From NCBI RefSeq assembly GCF_019219025.1, contig NZ_JAHUWN010000009.1:62001-126000 (forward strand): a DNA stretch of 64,000 nt, written 5' to 3'. A model generated the notes under the pieces. It worked only from the letters and a program-made list of their open reading frames with translations, ran no database searches and was not told where the DNA came from. This DNA comes from Bacillus sp. sid0103 (lineage in GTDB: Bacteria > Bacillota > Bacilli > Bacillales_B > DSM-18226). Positions 38,903 through 48,652 of the stretch are shown in pieces (position 1 is the first letter of the stretch; every line of letters starts with the position of its first letter). Made by a program: the position numbers and the translations under genes.

Positions 38903-39934
38903 CTACTTTTGCAAGTTAACTTCTTTCTTCAAATTGCTATCTAATAGATTCGCTTCATATCCTGCAGCAGTTTCCTTTACAGCAAGGAATAATTCATCTA
39001 ACTGGTTATCTTCTAACGCGTTAGTACCAGTTTCTTCCTCTCCTATTGGTGTTAGGTCATTAAGCTTCTCAAGCCATCCTTCATCTTCTAGTTCGATATT
39101 TTCTTCAGATTCCTCTTGAAGTAAACTTTCGATATCTGATAAATAACCTGCTTCAATTTCGTTATCATCAAGTTCATATAGATTCGCATCATCCCCTGCT
39201 GCAGTTTCCTTAACGGCAAGGAATATTTCATCTAGCTCGGTAACGTCTGTTGCAATACTAACCGTTTCTTCCTCTACATTTCCTAGCGTTAGATGATTAA
39301 ACTCCTCAAGCCACCCTTCATCCTCTGACTCGGTCTTTTCATTAGATTCAGCTAACAGTAAACTTTCGATATCAGATAAATTGCCTGCTTCTGAATCGGT
39401 ATCGACCATATTTTTTTCATTCTTTTCCTTTATTTCATCTTCTATCAAATCATCAAAAAATGAAATGTCTTCTATCTCTATTCCATAAGTTTGCTCATTT
39501 TCATCTACATTTTGAGGTTGTACTTGTATCGAAATAACCTCATTTGCGTTTAAATTCATTAAAGACTGCGAAGCGGTTTCTCCCTGGTCTAAATCCAACA
39601 AATCTAACTCCATTGATTTTTCTATCCTATTATCCGGAACAAAAGTTTTTGATTCCTCGTCAAACTCTATATCAAATGAATCTAGTACTTTATTGTACAT
39701 GACAGCTCCAAAACGGCTGTCCATTATGTAGGCTGCAACCAAAACAAGCAAAAGCACTATTAACGATGTCTGCCACAATGGGAAAAAAGGAACGGCTGCA
39801 AGTCCTCCAAGGGCCAACACAAAACCTGCCGAAACAACGAAAAATTTCCCTCTAAAAGTGAAACCAATAGGTAAAAAGGCTATGATTAATATTAATACCA
39901 ACATAGCCCCAAATGCCCATATGAGTGTTTGCAT
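38903..39934 (-). CDS. Acidic membrane protein with internal duplication, first gene of pil operon
   Basis: Not recognised. The 343-residue protein has about three N-terminal membrane helices (~4-22, ~32-50, ~54-71) and a long, very acidic, probably cytoplasmic region. Residues ~182-253 and ~261-331 are two copies of a 72-residue unit (blocks AGNLSDIESLL / AGYLSDIESLL, EDEGWLEEFN / EDEGWLEKLN, and FLAVKETAAG in both). ATG follows AAAGGAAG. As leading gene of the pil cluster, it may be a pilus regulator or adaptor; that is inference from position only. Confidence 0.75.
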   Translation of the reverse strand: MQTLIWAFGAMLVLILIIAFLPIGFTFRGKFFVVSAGFVLALGGLAAVPFFPLWQTSLIVLLLVLVAAYIMDSRFGAVMYNKVLDSFDIEFDEESKTFVPDNRIEKSMELDLLDLDQGETASQSLMNLNANEVISIQVQPQNVDENEQTYGIEIEDISFFDDLIEDEIKEKNEKNMVDTDSEAGNLSDIESLLLAESNEKTESEDEGWLEEFNHLTLGNVEEETVSIATDVTELDEIFLAVKETAAGDDANLYELDDNEIEAGYLSDIESLLQEESEENIELEDEGWLEKLNDLTPIGEEETGTNALEDNQLDELFLAVKETAAGYEANLLDSNLKKEVNLQK

Positions 39935-39963
39935 TTGATGACTTCCTTTCTTCTCTTGATACT

Positions 39964-39993
39964 ATTATCTTATTAAACAACAATTTATATCAA
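39964..39993 (-). promoter_or_regulatory. Candidate promoter of the main pil operon
   Basis: Minus strand TTGATA, 18-bp spacer, GATAAT, about 30 bp upstream of the first gene at 39934. Moderate match in AT-rich DNA. Confidence 0.45.
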
Positions 39994-40052
39994 AATTACT
40001 AAGAATTTTTACTTTTATTCTAAAATTAGACAAAATTGCCTACTAGATATTG

Positions 40053-40058
40053 TATAAT
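40053..40058 (+). promoter_or_regulatory. Candidate -10 of the minor-pilin operon
   Basis: A perfect TATAAT at 40053-40058 in the 250-bp divergent gap; no good -35 at normal spacing (TAGACA is 20 bp away). About 137 bp upstream of the first minor pilin. Confidence 0.35.
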
Positions 40059-40194
40059 ACTTTTAATTAGTTTAAAAGAAGATGAAAAACTTTTATAGGC
40101 AATACTTACTGATTTTTGTTATTTATTGTCTATTAAATTTATTAAACTATATCTTTGAACATGAAACTTTATCCCCAGAAGGGAAATGATTAAC

Positions 40195-40635
40195 ATGGAA
40201 TTATTGAAAGAGGAAAAAGGGGTAACCTTATTAGAAGTGCTTTTATCAATAGTCATATTGTCTATGATCCTCTTAACAACTATGAGTTTTTTTCCCCAAA
40301 TGGGGCTTATAAATAATCAAAACAACCTAAAAACACAGGGAATAAACACTGTAAAAGATGTCCTTCTTAAATGGCAAAATGATAGTAGATTGGATGCCTT
40401 TTTTACTAACCCTGATGCAGGAGTAATACCGGAATACAAGCCAATTACAGGGGCAGATTATTATAATTTTGAAACAGTTGAAGGTGGATATATCGTTAAC
40501 ATTCAAATTAAGGTAAATCCAAGTAAGGAATCAAAAATTTATAATGCGCATCAAATTGATATAAAACTATACAAAATGAATAATAGAGATATCGCCGTAA
40601 GTAATACTTATGGGTATGTAAAAGTTAGGAGATGA
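40195..40635 (+). CDS. Minor pilin, PilV/PulG-like
   Basis: Prepilin-type protein of 146 residues. The class III signal is MELLKEEKG followed by VTLLEVLLSIVILSMILL, with Glu at +5 after the predicted cut. The globular part is short and contains KWQNDSRLDAFF. ATG 40195 is preceded by AAGGGA at ten bases; an ATG nine bases upstream is too close to that site. First of three divergent, consecutive genes that would form the tip/priming complex. The DNA is notably AT-rich compared with the housekeeping genes around it. Confidence 0.85.
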   Translation: MELLKEEKGVTLLEVLLSIVILSMILLTTMSFFPQMGLINNQNNLKTQGINTVKDVLLKWQNDSRLDAFFTNPDAGVIPEYKPITGADYYNFETVEGGYIVNIQIKVNPSKESKIYNAHQIDIKLYKMNNRDIAVSNTYGYVKVRR

Positions 40636-40640
40636 AGTAG

Positions 40641-41135
40641 TTGAAACAAGACGAACGTGGCTTAACACTTGTTGAAGTCTTAGCTACTTTAACAATAATC
40701 TCAATTGTCAGTATAATAATTTGGAGTGTTTTCTTCCAAGGGTTAAATTTTTCAAAAAAGGCCACCTCAAAAAACTTAATGCTTCAAGAAATGAACCTTC
40801 TCATTACCAATTTAACAAAAATTCATCAAACTTCTAGTGAGTATGAAATAACAAGCTCTGGCACTAATAATTGTGACATTACTGTAACTTCTAAAAAAAA
40901 GGATAAAGTTCTAAATAAAGATGTTATACAACCAGTCCGAATATTCTCCCATTCACAAATATGCTTTGGATTTGTCCTTGATATTAAGAATAAACGAAGT
41001 GGTTCGGACCCAAACAAAATAGAACCTAATGAAAACGATGTTTCTATTACACTTAATGCTCGTGACAAAACGAATCCTGAAAATAAAGTAACTATGAAGT
41101 CCTATCTTTATCGAATGAAGGGAGTTGGATACTAA
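40641..41135 (+). CDS. Minor pilin, PilW/GspJ-like
   Basis: Prepilin-type protein of 164 residues with leader KQDERG and then LTLVEVLATLTIISIVSIIIW, with Glu at +5. Two cysteines (NNCDIT and SQICFGF) could form a disulfide. Start is TTG at 40641, nine bases after AGGAG and 5 bp after the previous stop. Class assignment within minor pilins is by position and length, and is tentative. Confidence 0.82.
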   Translation: MKQDERGLTLVEVLATLTIISIVSIIIWSVFFQGLNFSKKATSKNLMLQEMNLLITNLTKIHQTSSEYEITSSGTNNCDITVTSKKKDKVLNKDVIQPVRIFSHSQICFGFVLDIKNKRSGSDPNKIEPNENDVSITLNARDKTNPENKVTMKSYLYRMKGVGY

Positions 41136-42469
41136 TGGATAGTGTTAAGCATGAACAGGGTTATGCACTTGTAGTAGTATTGGTAATATTGACTGTTTTT
41201 TCAGTTTTGTTCCTTGCCTTCATGGGCCAAGCCTTTAACAGTGTAAAACAAAATCAAGTAGTTGAGAAATCTTCACAATCCGTAGCATTAGCTGAAATGG
41301 GGGTATCTTATTACGATGTTGCAGTTCAAGATATCTTTGAAAAATTAAAAGATGAGATTAAGGTTAAAGTTGAGAATAACCAATTAACCACACAATCAGC
41401 TGTTATTGATTATCTGAAATCTCAATTAAAAAGTAATATTATAAATATTCCCACCCCACCAGCCGTTGATGATAAAGCGTCCTTCACCATTAATAAAAGC
41501 AATAATAAAATTAATGTTACTTCTGGAGGAAATTTACTAAAAATCAATTTAACAGTTGTAGGTACTAAACAAGATGATAGCACTGAACTTAATGTGGAAA
41601 TGGCCATTAACAACCTGTCAAGTATCAATATAGTTACTACAACCGCAAGTAATACTCCTGAAATTATTTTTGATAAGGTTACGAAACCTGATATTGTCGA
41701 TGTTAATTGTAATAACCCCGTAGATTTGGAACTTAGCAAAGATAAAGGTAACAATGGTAATGGCAAAAATGGTAATAGCAATATAAACGTTATTTGTTCA
41801 GACGTAATAATTGATACTGCTAATAATTCCAATGGAACTAGAACATACACAGGTAATAATAATGTGGATGTCTCAAAAATCTACTCCACTGTTGGTCTAG
41901 ATTTTACAGGGAATTTAAACAATAGAGACTCTCTACAGATTTATGCACCATCGCTTCATATGGCAAGTAATTTTAATAATCCAACTTCTGTAACTGTTGA
42001 AACTAAAGGAAATTTCTCAATTGGCAGTAATGTTCAGAATACCAATCATGTAAATTTTTACGTGGGAGGGCTACTTGCTATCAATGGGCATCTTGACCTA
42101 AGCAATAGTTCAAATGTATTTATAAGAGGATCAAGAACACAAAACGAAATTGCGAATAATACAATCTCTACCGTTGATAACCATCTAAAGATTGATTCCA
42201 CTTCTAAAATGTGTATTAACGGTAATATCAAAGTTTCAGGATTAACTATTGATGCGAAAGATCATTTAATCATTAATGGCAAAGTGCTGGACTTCTCTGG
42301 TAATCAAATCAATAATAGTAATATAAAATATGTGGTAGACACCACAGATAAAAACTGGCTACAAACGCAATGTGGAAACACTTTTGATACCCCAACACCG
42401 ACTACAACTAATACTATTGAATGGGGAAATATAACCAATTCAATGATTAATGATGTTGTTTATCCTTAG
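41135..42469 (+). CDS. Large minor pilin, PilX/GspK-like, Asn-rich
   Basis: The 444-residue protein has a prepilin-type N-terminus (MDSVKHEQG then YALVVVLVILTVFSVLFLAF) in which the usual Glu at +5 is Val, a property shared with GspK-type tip subunits. It is followed by SVALAEMGVSYYDVAV, typical of PilX/GspK. The C-terminal two-thirds is rich in Asn, Ser and Ile/Val alternations (GNNNVDVSKIYS, NHVNFYVGGLLAING), suggesting a beta-helix or beta-solenoid. Start overlaps the previous stop by one base. AT-rich DNA. Confidence 0.8.
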   Translation: MDSVKHEQGYALVVVLVILTVFSVLFLAFMGQAFNSVKQNQVVEKSSQSVALAEMGVSYYDVAVQDIFEKLKDEIKVKVENNQLTTQSAVIDYLKSQLKSNIINIPTPPAVDDKASFTINKSNNKINVTSGGNLLKINLTVVGTKQDDSTELNVEMAINNLSSINIVTTTASNTPEIIFDKVTKPDIVDVNCNNPVDLELSKDKGNNGNGKNGNSNINVICSDVIIDTANNSNGTRTYTGNNNVDVSKIYSTVGLDFTGNLNNRDSLQIYAPSLHMASNFNNPTSVTVETKGNFSIGSNVQNTNHVNFYVGGLLAINGHLDLSNSSNVFIRGSRTQNEIANNTISTVDNHLKIDSTSKMCINGNIKVSGLTIDAKDHLIINGKVLDFSGNQINNSNIKYVVDTTDKNWLQTQCGNTFDTPTPTTTNTIEWGNITNSMINDVVYP

Positions 42470-42493
42470 TAATACACATGTTAATCTAACAGA

Positions 42494-42547
42494 AAAAAAG
42501 GTAAGATAATTTAGTGGTTTAAACACTTAATTATCTCACCTTTTTTT
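42494..42547. terminator. Bidirectional terminator between minor pilins and cyclase
   Basis: GGTAAGATAATT pairs with AATTATCTCACC (one mismatch), extended inward by AGTG/CACT, flanked by A and T runs on both sides. Serves the minor-pilin operon and the convergent cyclase gene. Confidence 0.9.
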
Positions 42548-42599
42548 AATCTACATCTATATATTACAAAACAAACATAATTGATTGCAGCTGATTCCT

Positions 42600-44321
42600 T
42601 TAACATGACGAATACTCCGCTACCCTATTCCTGCCTGCCCTTTTCGCCCCAACGTAAAGCGCTCTGTCCGCATGACGAATCAATGCCAAGGAATCCTCCG
42701 CATCCTCAGGTGCAGTCGCCACCCCAATCGAGGCAGTAATCATTACCTTTTGATGCTTCTTGTCTAAATCCAATGACTGTTTAATGGTAAATGGCCAATT
42801 GGATATCATTTGTCTAATTTGTTCGGCCATATGGTAGGCCTCTTCTTTAGATGTATCAGGTAAAAGAACGACGAATTCTTCCCCTCCAAATCGAGCGACG
42901 GTTCCGCGCGAGAGTCCCATTAACTTGCTTAGTCTGCTGGCAAGTTCAACCAGAACTTCATTTCCGCTTTGGTGACCATACGTATCATTTACTTGCTTAA
43001 AATGGTCAATATCAAGAATAATCAACGATAACGCCCTGCGCTCGAACCGGGTTAATTTATCAAATTCTTCGGTTAGCAGGTTTTCAAAATAGCGATAATT
43101 ATACAGTTTTGTTAACGAACAGTGTTCACTTTGCATTTTTGTCAGTTCATAATGCTTGCCATTTTCGATGGCAACGGCAAAGTGGGAACAAAGGATATCG
43201 ATGATCATCAGCTGAAATTTTTCAAATGCATGCTTTTTCTTCGAAGCAAGTAATAACACGCCTATTACTTTTTTGCTTCTCATGATCGGTACACCCAGGA
43301 TACTTTCGGCATCATCCGGTAAATGTCCATTTGAATATTTCTGCCATTCTTTCCTTGCTGTATATAAGAAAGTCTTTTGCTCACCCCATACCATCCCGCT
43401 AATTCCTTGGTTTCTCTTTACAGGCGGTAAGCTATTCGGCATGCCCCCTTCGATCCCTCGAACCAATTCGAGTTCATCATTCTTTGTTACCTCAAGGATA
43501 TATGCAAAATCAACCGGAAGCATTTCACTAACTTTTTGAATTAACAGATCGACCACATCATCGACCTTTAAGCGCTCTGCCATCTGATGACCAATCTCTG
43601 CCGCTTTTTGTAAATATTCATTGATTTTTTCACTAGAATAATAGAGTTTAAAAATCAATGATAAACTAACAAAAGGGATTCCAACAAACAACAGGGCTAA
43701 ACTTCCGACCTGATTATAAAGGATATACAACACAAACCCAATCGGGAAGGTGATGAAAGTCGTAATGGTCTCAACCATGAAATCTTTTCCAAAATAGGAT
43801 TCTTTGCTTTTATAGATAAAATAAAGGTTGAAGGAGAAAATGATTTGATTCATCGAATAACTTACCACTGCATATAAGAAGGCCTGCCATAAGTAATTAT
43901 GGTTTTCAGCAAAGCTGGGGCGTGTCTCTCCACCAAGCCAGTGGTAGACCAATCCGCTCGTCAAGGAAACGAGAAAGATCATTATCAGATTAAGCGGCAA
44001 TCGGAATAATTCACCTTTTCGGAGAATCCGTAACTTTAAAAGTAAAACAATAACGGCTATTTGTGCAAAAATGATTTCAACAAATAATCCAAACCTTAAA
44101 AAGGTAGCAAGCGCCACCCATTGGATTAAGAAAATAAACATATTATTAATAACAATTGGCATGGTTGCAACCACACAGGTTAACAGCAAAAATGCTAAGA
44201 CATCTAACCAACGCCCGGAGATATGAGGAGGATAAGCCTTATAGGTGAGCCACGTTCCGGCGGGAACTAATAAAAACCAGGTAAGGAAAATACAGTTCTT
44301 GATAAACGGTTTAACTCCCAT
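42600..44321 (-). CDS. Membrane GAF-GGDEF diguanylate cyclase
   Basis: Predicted to make c-di-GMP from GTP. The 573 residues comprise about seven to eight membrane helices (1-228), a GAF domain (~250-395, with NQGISGMVWGEQKTFL and ILGVPIMRSKKVIGVLLLAS) and a GGDEF domain (~410-570). Active site is RFGGEEF (GGEEF at 479-483), and LDIDHFKQVNDTYGH is intact, so activity is expected. The inhibitory I-site RxxD is replaced by LSRG. It is downstream of folC and convergent with the minor-pilin genes; its proximity to an MshEN-type PilB is suggestive. Confidence 0.9.
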   Translation of the reverse strand: MGVKPFIKNCIFLTWFLLVPAGTWLTYKAYPPHISGRWLDVLAFLLLTCVVATMPIVINNMFIFLIQWVALATFLRFGLFVEIIFAQIAVIVLLLKLRILRKGELFRLPLNLIMIFLVSLTSGLVYHWLGGETRPSFAENHNYLWQAFLYAVVSYSMNQIIFSFNLYFIYKSKESYFGKDFMVETITTFITFPIGFVLYILYNQVGSLALLFVGIPFVSLSLIFKLYYSSEKINEYLQKAAEIGHQMAERLKVDDVVDLLIQKVSEMLPVDFAYILEVTKNDELELVRGIEGGMPNSLPPVKRNQGISGMVWGEQKTFLYTARKEWQKYSNGHLPDDAESILGVPIMRSKKVIGVLLLASKKKHAFEKFQLMIIDILCSHFAVAIENGKHYELTKMQSEHCSLTKLYNYRYFENLLTEEFDKLTRFERRALSLIILDIDHFKQVNDTYGHQSGNEVLVELASRLSKLMGLSRGTVARFGGEEFVVLLPDTSKEEAYHMAEQIRQMISNWPFTIKQSLDLDKKHQKVMITASIGVATAPEDAEDSLALIRHADRALYVGAKRAGRNRVAEYSSC

Positions 44322-44381
44322 GCTTATCCTCCCCTCTGTTCTATAAAGATAAAATTATTTTACCATTAGAAAAATAACTTG

Positions 44382-45704
44382 TCATAGAGAAATTATCTTA
44401 TTTTTCAAATATTGAGCCAAAAATGGTTTTACCTCTGAAATAAAATATAGTGAACCGGTTATCACTAATACGCTATTGTTTTCAAGGGTTTTTATCTCCT
44501 CTAGAAGAAACGAACCCCAGTCATCGACGGCCAGTTTATTTGCTGACTGGCTAATCTTTAGTAAATCCTCTGCTGACGCTGCACGTGGAAAATCAAAGCT
44601 GACAAAAGTAATTTGAGAAGCGATTTTATCTAGTTTGGCAATCATCTTGTCCAGTTTTTTATCCGATAATGCCGCAAACACGACGTGAAGATTGCGATTT
44701 GGATATCTCGTTACTAATTCGTGAGTGAGCGCTGAAATCCCTTCCTCATTATGGGCACCATCAATGATAATAAGTGGGTTTTCAGACAGCATTTCAAACC
44801 TACCTGGCCAATACGCCTTTTTTAATCCTGCTCGAATTGCTTGCTCGTTCAGGATAAACTGGACCTTTTGATGTAAAAATTGGGCCGTGATAACCGCAAG
44901 GGCTGCATTCTCCGTTTGATGCTGGCCCATCATGCTGATTTCTAGATCGTCGAGTGCTTGAATTTGCGTCAAAACGTTAAACGCTTCACCCTTTGCTAAG
45001 GTTTTATGGCCGCTAATCGAAAATTCATGATCGAGGCGATAAAGCGGCGCCGCTTTCTTTTGAGCCTGTTCCTCAATGACCTTTAACGCACCTGGGTGTT
45101 TGACAGCCGTAAAAAGTGCGGTGTTGTTTTTTATTATCCCTGCTTTTTCAAAGGCTATTTCTTCATAAGTATGACCAAGGATATTAATGTGATCTAATCC
45201 AATATTAGTAATAATAGAAACTAACGGTTGAATAATGTTCGTTGAATCAAATCGACCGCCTAAACCGACTTCAAAAATAACGATGTCAACCTTGTTCATC
45301 TCTGCGAAATAGTGAAACGCCATTGCGGTAATGACTTCAAATTCCGTTGGTCCGCCTAGTTCGGTTTCTTCTAATTCGTCTGCCAACGGTCGAATGATGT
45401 TTGCTAACTGGAGCAGTTCCGCATCGGTGATGGCTTTCCCATTAACACTAATTCGTTCGTTAAACTGTTCAATATAGGGCGAGGTAAAAGTACCAACCGT
45501 ATACCCGCCTGCTTCAAGAATAGAACGAAGAAAGGTGACAGTGGAACCTTTCCCATTTGTACCGCCAATATGAACGGTCTTCATTTTTGTTTCTGGATGA
45601 CTGAGTCTTTCCATCATCCATTCCATCCGCTTTAAACCTGGTTTGATCCCCAGTCTTAACCGTGCATGAATCCATTCAAGGGCTTCTTTATATGTAGTAA
45701 ACAT
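44382..45704 (-). CDS. folC: Folylpolyglutamate synthase/dihydrofolate synthase FolC
   Basis: Adds glutamate to (dihydro)folates. The 440-residue protein has the Mur-ligase ATP loop GGTNGKGSTVTF, LGGRFDSTNIIQP, HINILGHTYEEIAFEKAGII and the C-terminal IDGAHNEEGI. ATG 45704 has GGGGTG six bases upstream; a GTG at 45713 overlaps it. Follows valS after 224 bp, as in B. subtilis. Confidence 0.97.
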   Translation of the reverse strand: MFTTYKEALEWIHARLRLGIKPGLKRMEWMMERLSHPETKMKTVHIGGTNGKGSTVTFLRSILEAGGYTVGTFTSPYIEQFNERISVNGKAITDAELLQLANIIRPLADELEETELGGPTEFEVITAMAFHYFAEMNKVDIVIFEVGLGGRFDSTNIIQPLVSIITNIGLDHINILGHTYEEIAFEKAGIIKNNTALFTAVKHPGALKVIEEQAQKKAAPLYRLDHEFSISGHKTLAKGEAFNVLTQIQALDDLEISMMGQHQTENAALAVITAQFLHQKVQFILNEQAIRAGLKKAYWPGRFEMLSENPLIIIDGAHNEEGISALTHELVTRYPNRNLHVVFAALSDKKLDKMIAKLDKIASQITFVSFDFPRAASAEDLLKISQSANKLAVDDWGSFLLEEIKTLENNSVLVITGSLYFISEVKPFLAQYLKNKIISL

Positions 45705-45757
45705 CCGTAACACCCCATCTTTTTTTTCTTATAGTTTTAAATAACTATTGTTTAATT

Positions 45758-45862
45758 CGCTGATAAAGTGGAATTTCCGCTGATAAACTAGACGGAATCG
45801 CCGAATATTACTGAAAACCGCTTATAAAAGTAATATTTAGCATTATCGCTTCGATTAAACTT
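45758..45862. repeat. 21-bp degenerate repeat, locus 2
   Basis: CGCTGATAAA-type cores begin at 45758, 45778, 45799 and 45819 (spacings 20, 21, 20), with a looser unit near 45847. Related in period and core to 4015-4160 and 51966-52084. In the valS-folC gap. Confidence 0.6.
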
Positions 45863-45892
45863 GATTTGATCAATTTTACCTTGTTAGTAATA

Positions 45893-45927
45893 AGGCGAGA
45901 CGAATCCTTTAGAGAATTCGCCTCGCC
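45893..45927 (-). terminator. Probable terminator of valS
   Basis: GGCGAGGCGAAT pairs with ATTCGTCTCGCC (one G-T) ten bases after valS. The T-run is short (TTATT), so efficiency is uncertain. Confidence 0.55.
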
Positions 45928-45937
45928 AAACTAATTA

Positions 45938-48580
45938 TTACCCTCTTAATTCTTTAATTCGCGCTTCAACAATCGCTCTTTTCTCGAGATAATCATTTTC
46001 TTTTGCCCGCTCTTCCGATACAACACTTTCAGGGGCTTTTTTCATGAAACCTTCATTGCTTAGTTTCTTCTGAACTCTTTCTACTTCTTTATTTAAGCGG
46101 TCAAATTCTTTTTCAAGACGAGCAATTTCTTCGTCAATGTTGATCAAGCCTTCAAGTGGCAGGATGATTTCTAAGCCAGTAATGACGGCCGTCATTGCCT
46201 TTTCAGGCGTATCAAGCTCGATGCCCATTTGTAATTCTTCTGGATTACAGAATCGTTCAATATAGCTGCGATTATGTTCAATCGCTTTAAGGACGGTTTC
46301 ATCCTTTGCTTTCACAAGCATTTTGATTTTCTTGCTCATCGGCGTGTTAACTTCAGCACGAATATTACGTACGGAACGAATCATTTCCATGAGCAGTTTC
46401 ATTTCTTGTGCTGCTTGATCATCAGAAAGCGCAGGATTTACTTCAGGCCACTTTGCTGTTGTAATGGATTCTCCTTGGTGAGGAAGGTTTTGCCAAATTT
46501 CCTCGGTGATAAATGGCATGAATGGGTGTAACAAACGCATCGTTTGGTCTAATACATGAGCTAGAATCGAACGAGTGGTTTTCTTAGCCGCTTCATCTTC
46601 CCCATATAACGGCAATTTCGCCATCTCAATATACCAATCACAGAAGTCATCCCAGATGAAGTTGTATAGTGCACGGCCAACTTCACCAAACTCATAGCGC
46701 TCAGAAAGCCTTGTCACATGTTCAATTGTTTCATTTAGGCGTGTTAAAATCCACTTGTCGGCAACCGATTTTTCGCCGCTAAAGTCAATTTCATCATAGG
46801 TCATGCCGTCCATATTCATTAATGCAAATCGAGAAGCATTCCAAATTTTATTGGCAAAGTTCCAAGTCGACTCGACCTTTTCAAAGCTAAAGCGTAAATC
46901 TTGACCTGGTGAACTTCCTGTTGAAAGGAAATATCTTAAGGCATCTGCACCGTATTTTTCGATTACATCCATTGGATCAACGCCGTTACCAAGTGATTTA
47001 CTCATTTTGCGTCCTTGCTCATCACGAACGAGACCATGGATGAGAACATCTTTAAATGGACGCTCACCTGTAAACTCGATGCTTTGGAAAATCATTCTGG
47101 ATACCCAGAAGAAGATAATATCATAGCCTGTTACTAATACATCGGTTGGGAAGTAACGCTTGAAATCGGATGCTTCTGTATCAGGCCAGCCCATCGTCGA
47201 AAATGGCCATAATGCGGAGCTGAACCATGTATCGAGTACGTCTTTATCCTGTTCCCAGTTCTCAGCATCTGCAGGTGCTTCTAGACCAACGTATACTTCA
47301 CCCGTTTGTTTGTGGTACCAAGCCGGAATACGGTGACCCCACCAAAGCTGTCTCGAAATACACCAGTCACGGATATTTTCCATCCAACGTAAGTACGTTT
47401 TTTCAAATCGGTCTGGGACAAAGTTTGCTTTTTCTTCTTTGGTTTGCAGGGCAATTGCTTCATCCGCGAGTGGCTGCATTTTAACAAACCACTGTGTAGA
47501 AAGATAAGGTTCTACAACAGCACCGCTTCGTTCAGAGTGGCCTACGGAATGTGGATGCTCTTCAATTTTGAAAAGAACACCTTGTTCCTGCAAGTCTTTC
47601 ACGATTTGCTTACGGCATTCGAATCGGTCTTGGCCTTTATACTTGCCGGCTTTATCATTCATGGAGCCGTCTTCGTTCATAACAAGAATTCGTTCAAGAT
47701 TATGACGATTGCCAAGTTCAAAGTCGTTCGGGTCATGGGCTGGTGTAATTTTAACCGCTCCAGATCCGAATTCCATATCAACATAATCATCAGCAACAAT
47801 TGGAATTTCGCGGCCAACGATTGGCAGAATCACGTTTTTACCAATGAGATGCTTGTAACGGTCATCTTCTGGATGAACGGCAACCGCAGTATCACCAAGC
47901 ATTGTTTCCGGACGAGTTGTAGCTACCTCAATATGCCCAGAACCATCAGCAAGCGGATAGCTCATATGATAAAATGCACCTTGAACATCTTTATAGATTA
48001 CTTCGATGTCTGATAGAGCTGTTTTAGTGGACGGATCCCAGTTAATTATATATTCCCCGCGGTAAATGAGGCCTTTTTTATAAAGGGTAACAAACACTTC
48101 TTTAACGGCATCGGATAAGCCTTCGTCAAGAGTGAATCGCTCGCGGCTGTAATCTAAGCCTAAGCCTAGTTTTGCCCATTGCTGACGGATATGGGAAGCA
48201 TATTCTTCCTTCCACTTCCATGTTTCCTCCACGAATTTTTCTCTGCCTAAGTCATAGCGGCTTTTGCCTTCGCTGCGAAGTTTTTCTTCAACCTTCGCTT
48301 GGGTAGCAATCCCAGCATGATCCATACCAGGTAACCAAAGAACGTCATAACCCTGCATCCGCTTCATGCGCGTAACGATGTCTTGAAGGGTGGTATCCCA
48401 AGCATGACCTAAATGAAGTTTCCCCGTTACGTTTGGAGGTGGGATTACAACCGTATACGGCTCTTTGCCCTCATCATTTTTTGCTTCGAAAAACTTACCT
48501 TGTAACCACCATTCATATCGACCTTTTTCAATCGTTTGTGGGTCGTATTTCGTAGGCATTGTTAGTTCCTTTGTTTCCAT
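45938..48580 (-). CDS. valS: Valyl-tRNA synthetase
   Basis: Charges tRNA-Val. It has 880 residues, the usual length. Class I signatures are [16 protein letters not shown] (HIGH motif HLGH) and [12 protein letters not shown], the editing domain carries [13 protein letters not shown], and a C-terminal coiled coil ([20 protein letters not shown]) completes it. ATG 48580 follows GGAGG at eight bases. It is controlled by a T-box leader, from which it is separated by 183 bp holding a repeat element. Confidence 0.98.
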   Translation of the reverse strand: METKELTMPTKYDPQTIEKGRYEWWLQGKFFEAKNDEGKEPYTVVIPPPNVTGKLHLGHAWDTTLQDIVTRMKRMQGYDVLWLPGMDHAGIATQAKVEEKLRSEGKSRYDLGREKFVEETWKWKEEYASHIRQQWAKLGLGLDYSRERFTLDEGLSDAVKEVFVTLYKKGLIYRGEYIINWDPSTKTALSDIEVIYKDVQGAFYHMSYPLADGSGHIEVATTRPETMLGDTAVAVHPEDDRYKHLIGKNVILPIVGREIPIVADDYVDMEFGSGAVKITPAHDPNDFELGNRHNLERILVMNEDGSMNDKAGKYKGQDRFECRKQIVKDLQEQGVLFKIEEHPHSVGHSERSGAVVEPYLSTQWFVKMQPLADEAIALQTKEEKANFVPDRFEKTYLRWMENIRDWCISRQLWWGHRIPAWYHKQTGEVYVGLEAPADAENWEQDKDVLDTWFSSALWPFSTMGWPDTEASDFKRYFPTDVLVTGYDIIFFWVSRMIFQSIEFTGERPFKDVLIHGLVRDEQGRKMSKSLGNGVDPMDVIEKYGADALRYFLSTGSSPGQDLRFSFEKVESTWNFANKIWNASRFALMNMDGMTYDEIDFSGEKSVADKWILTRLNETIEHVTRLSERYEFGEVGRALYNFIWDDFCDWYIEMAKLPLYGEDEAAKKTTRSILAHVLDQTMRLLHPFMPFITEEIWQNLPHQGESITTAKWPEVNPALSDDQAAQEMKLLMEMIRSVRNIRAEVNTPMSKKIKMLVKAKDETVLKAIEHNRSYIERFCNPEELQMGIELDTPEKAMTAVITGLEIILPLEGLINIDEEIARLEKEFDRLNKEVERVQKKLSNEGFMKKAPESVVSEERAKENDYLEKRAIVEARIKELRG

Positions 48581-48652
48581 GTAAAATTCCTCCTTGTAAT
48601 CAACTAATCGTGAAAATGGAAATCATATGAGCAGCACACCAACCAACATAAC

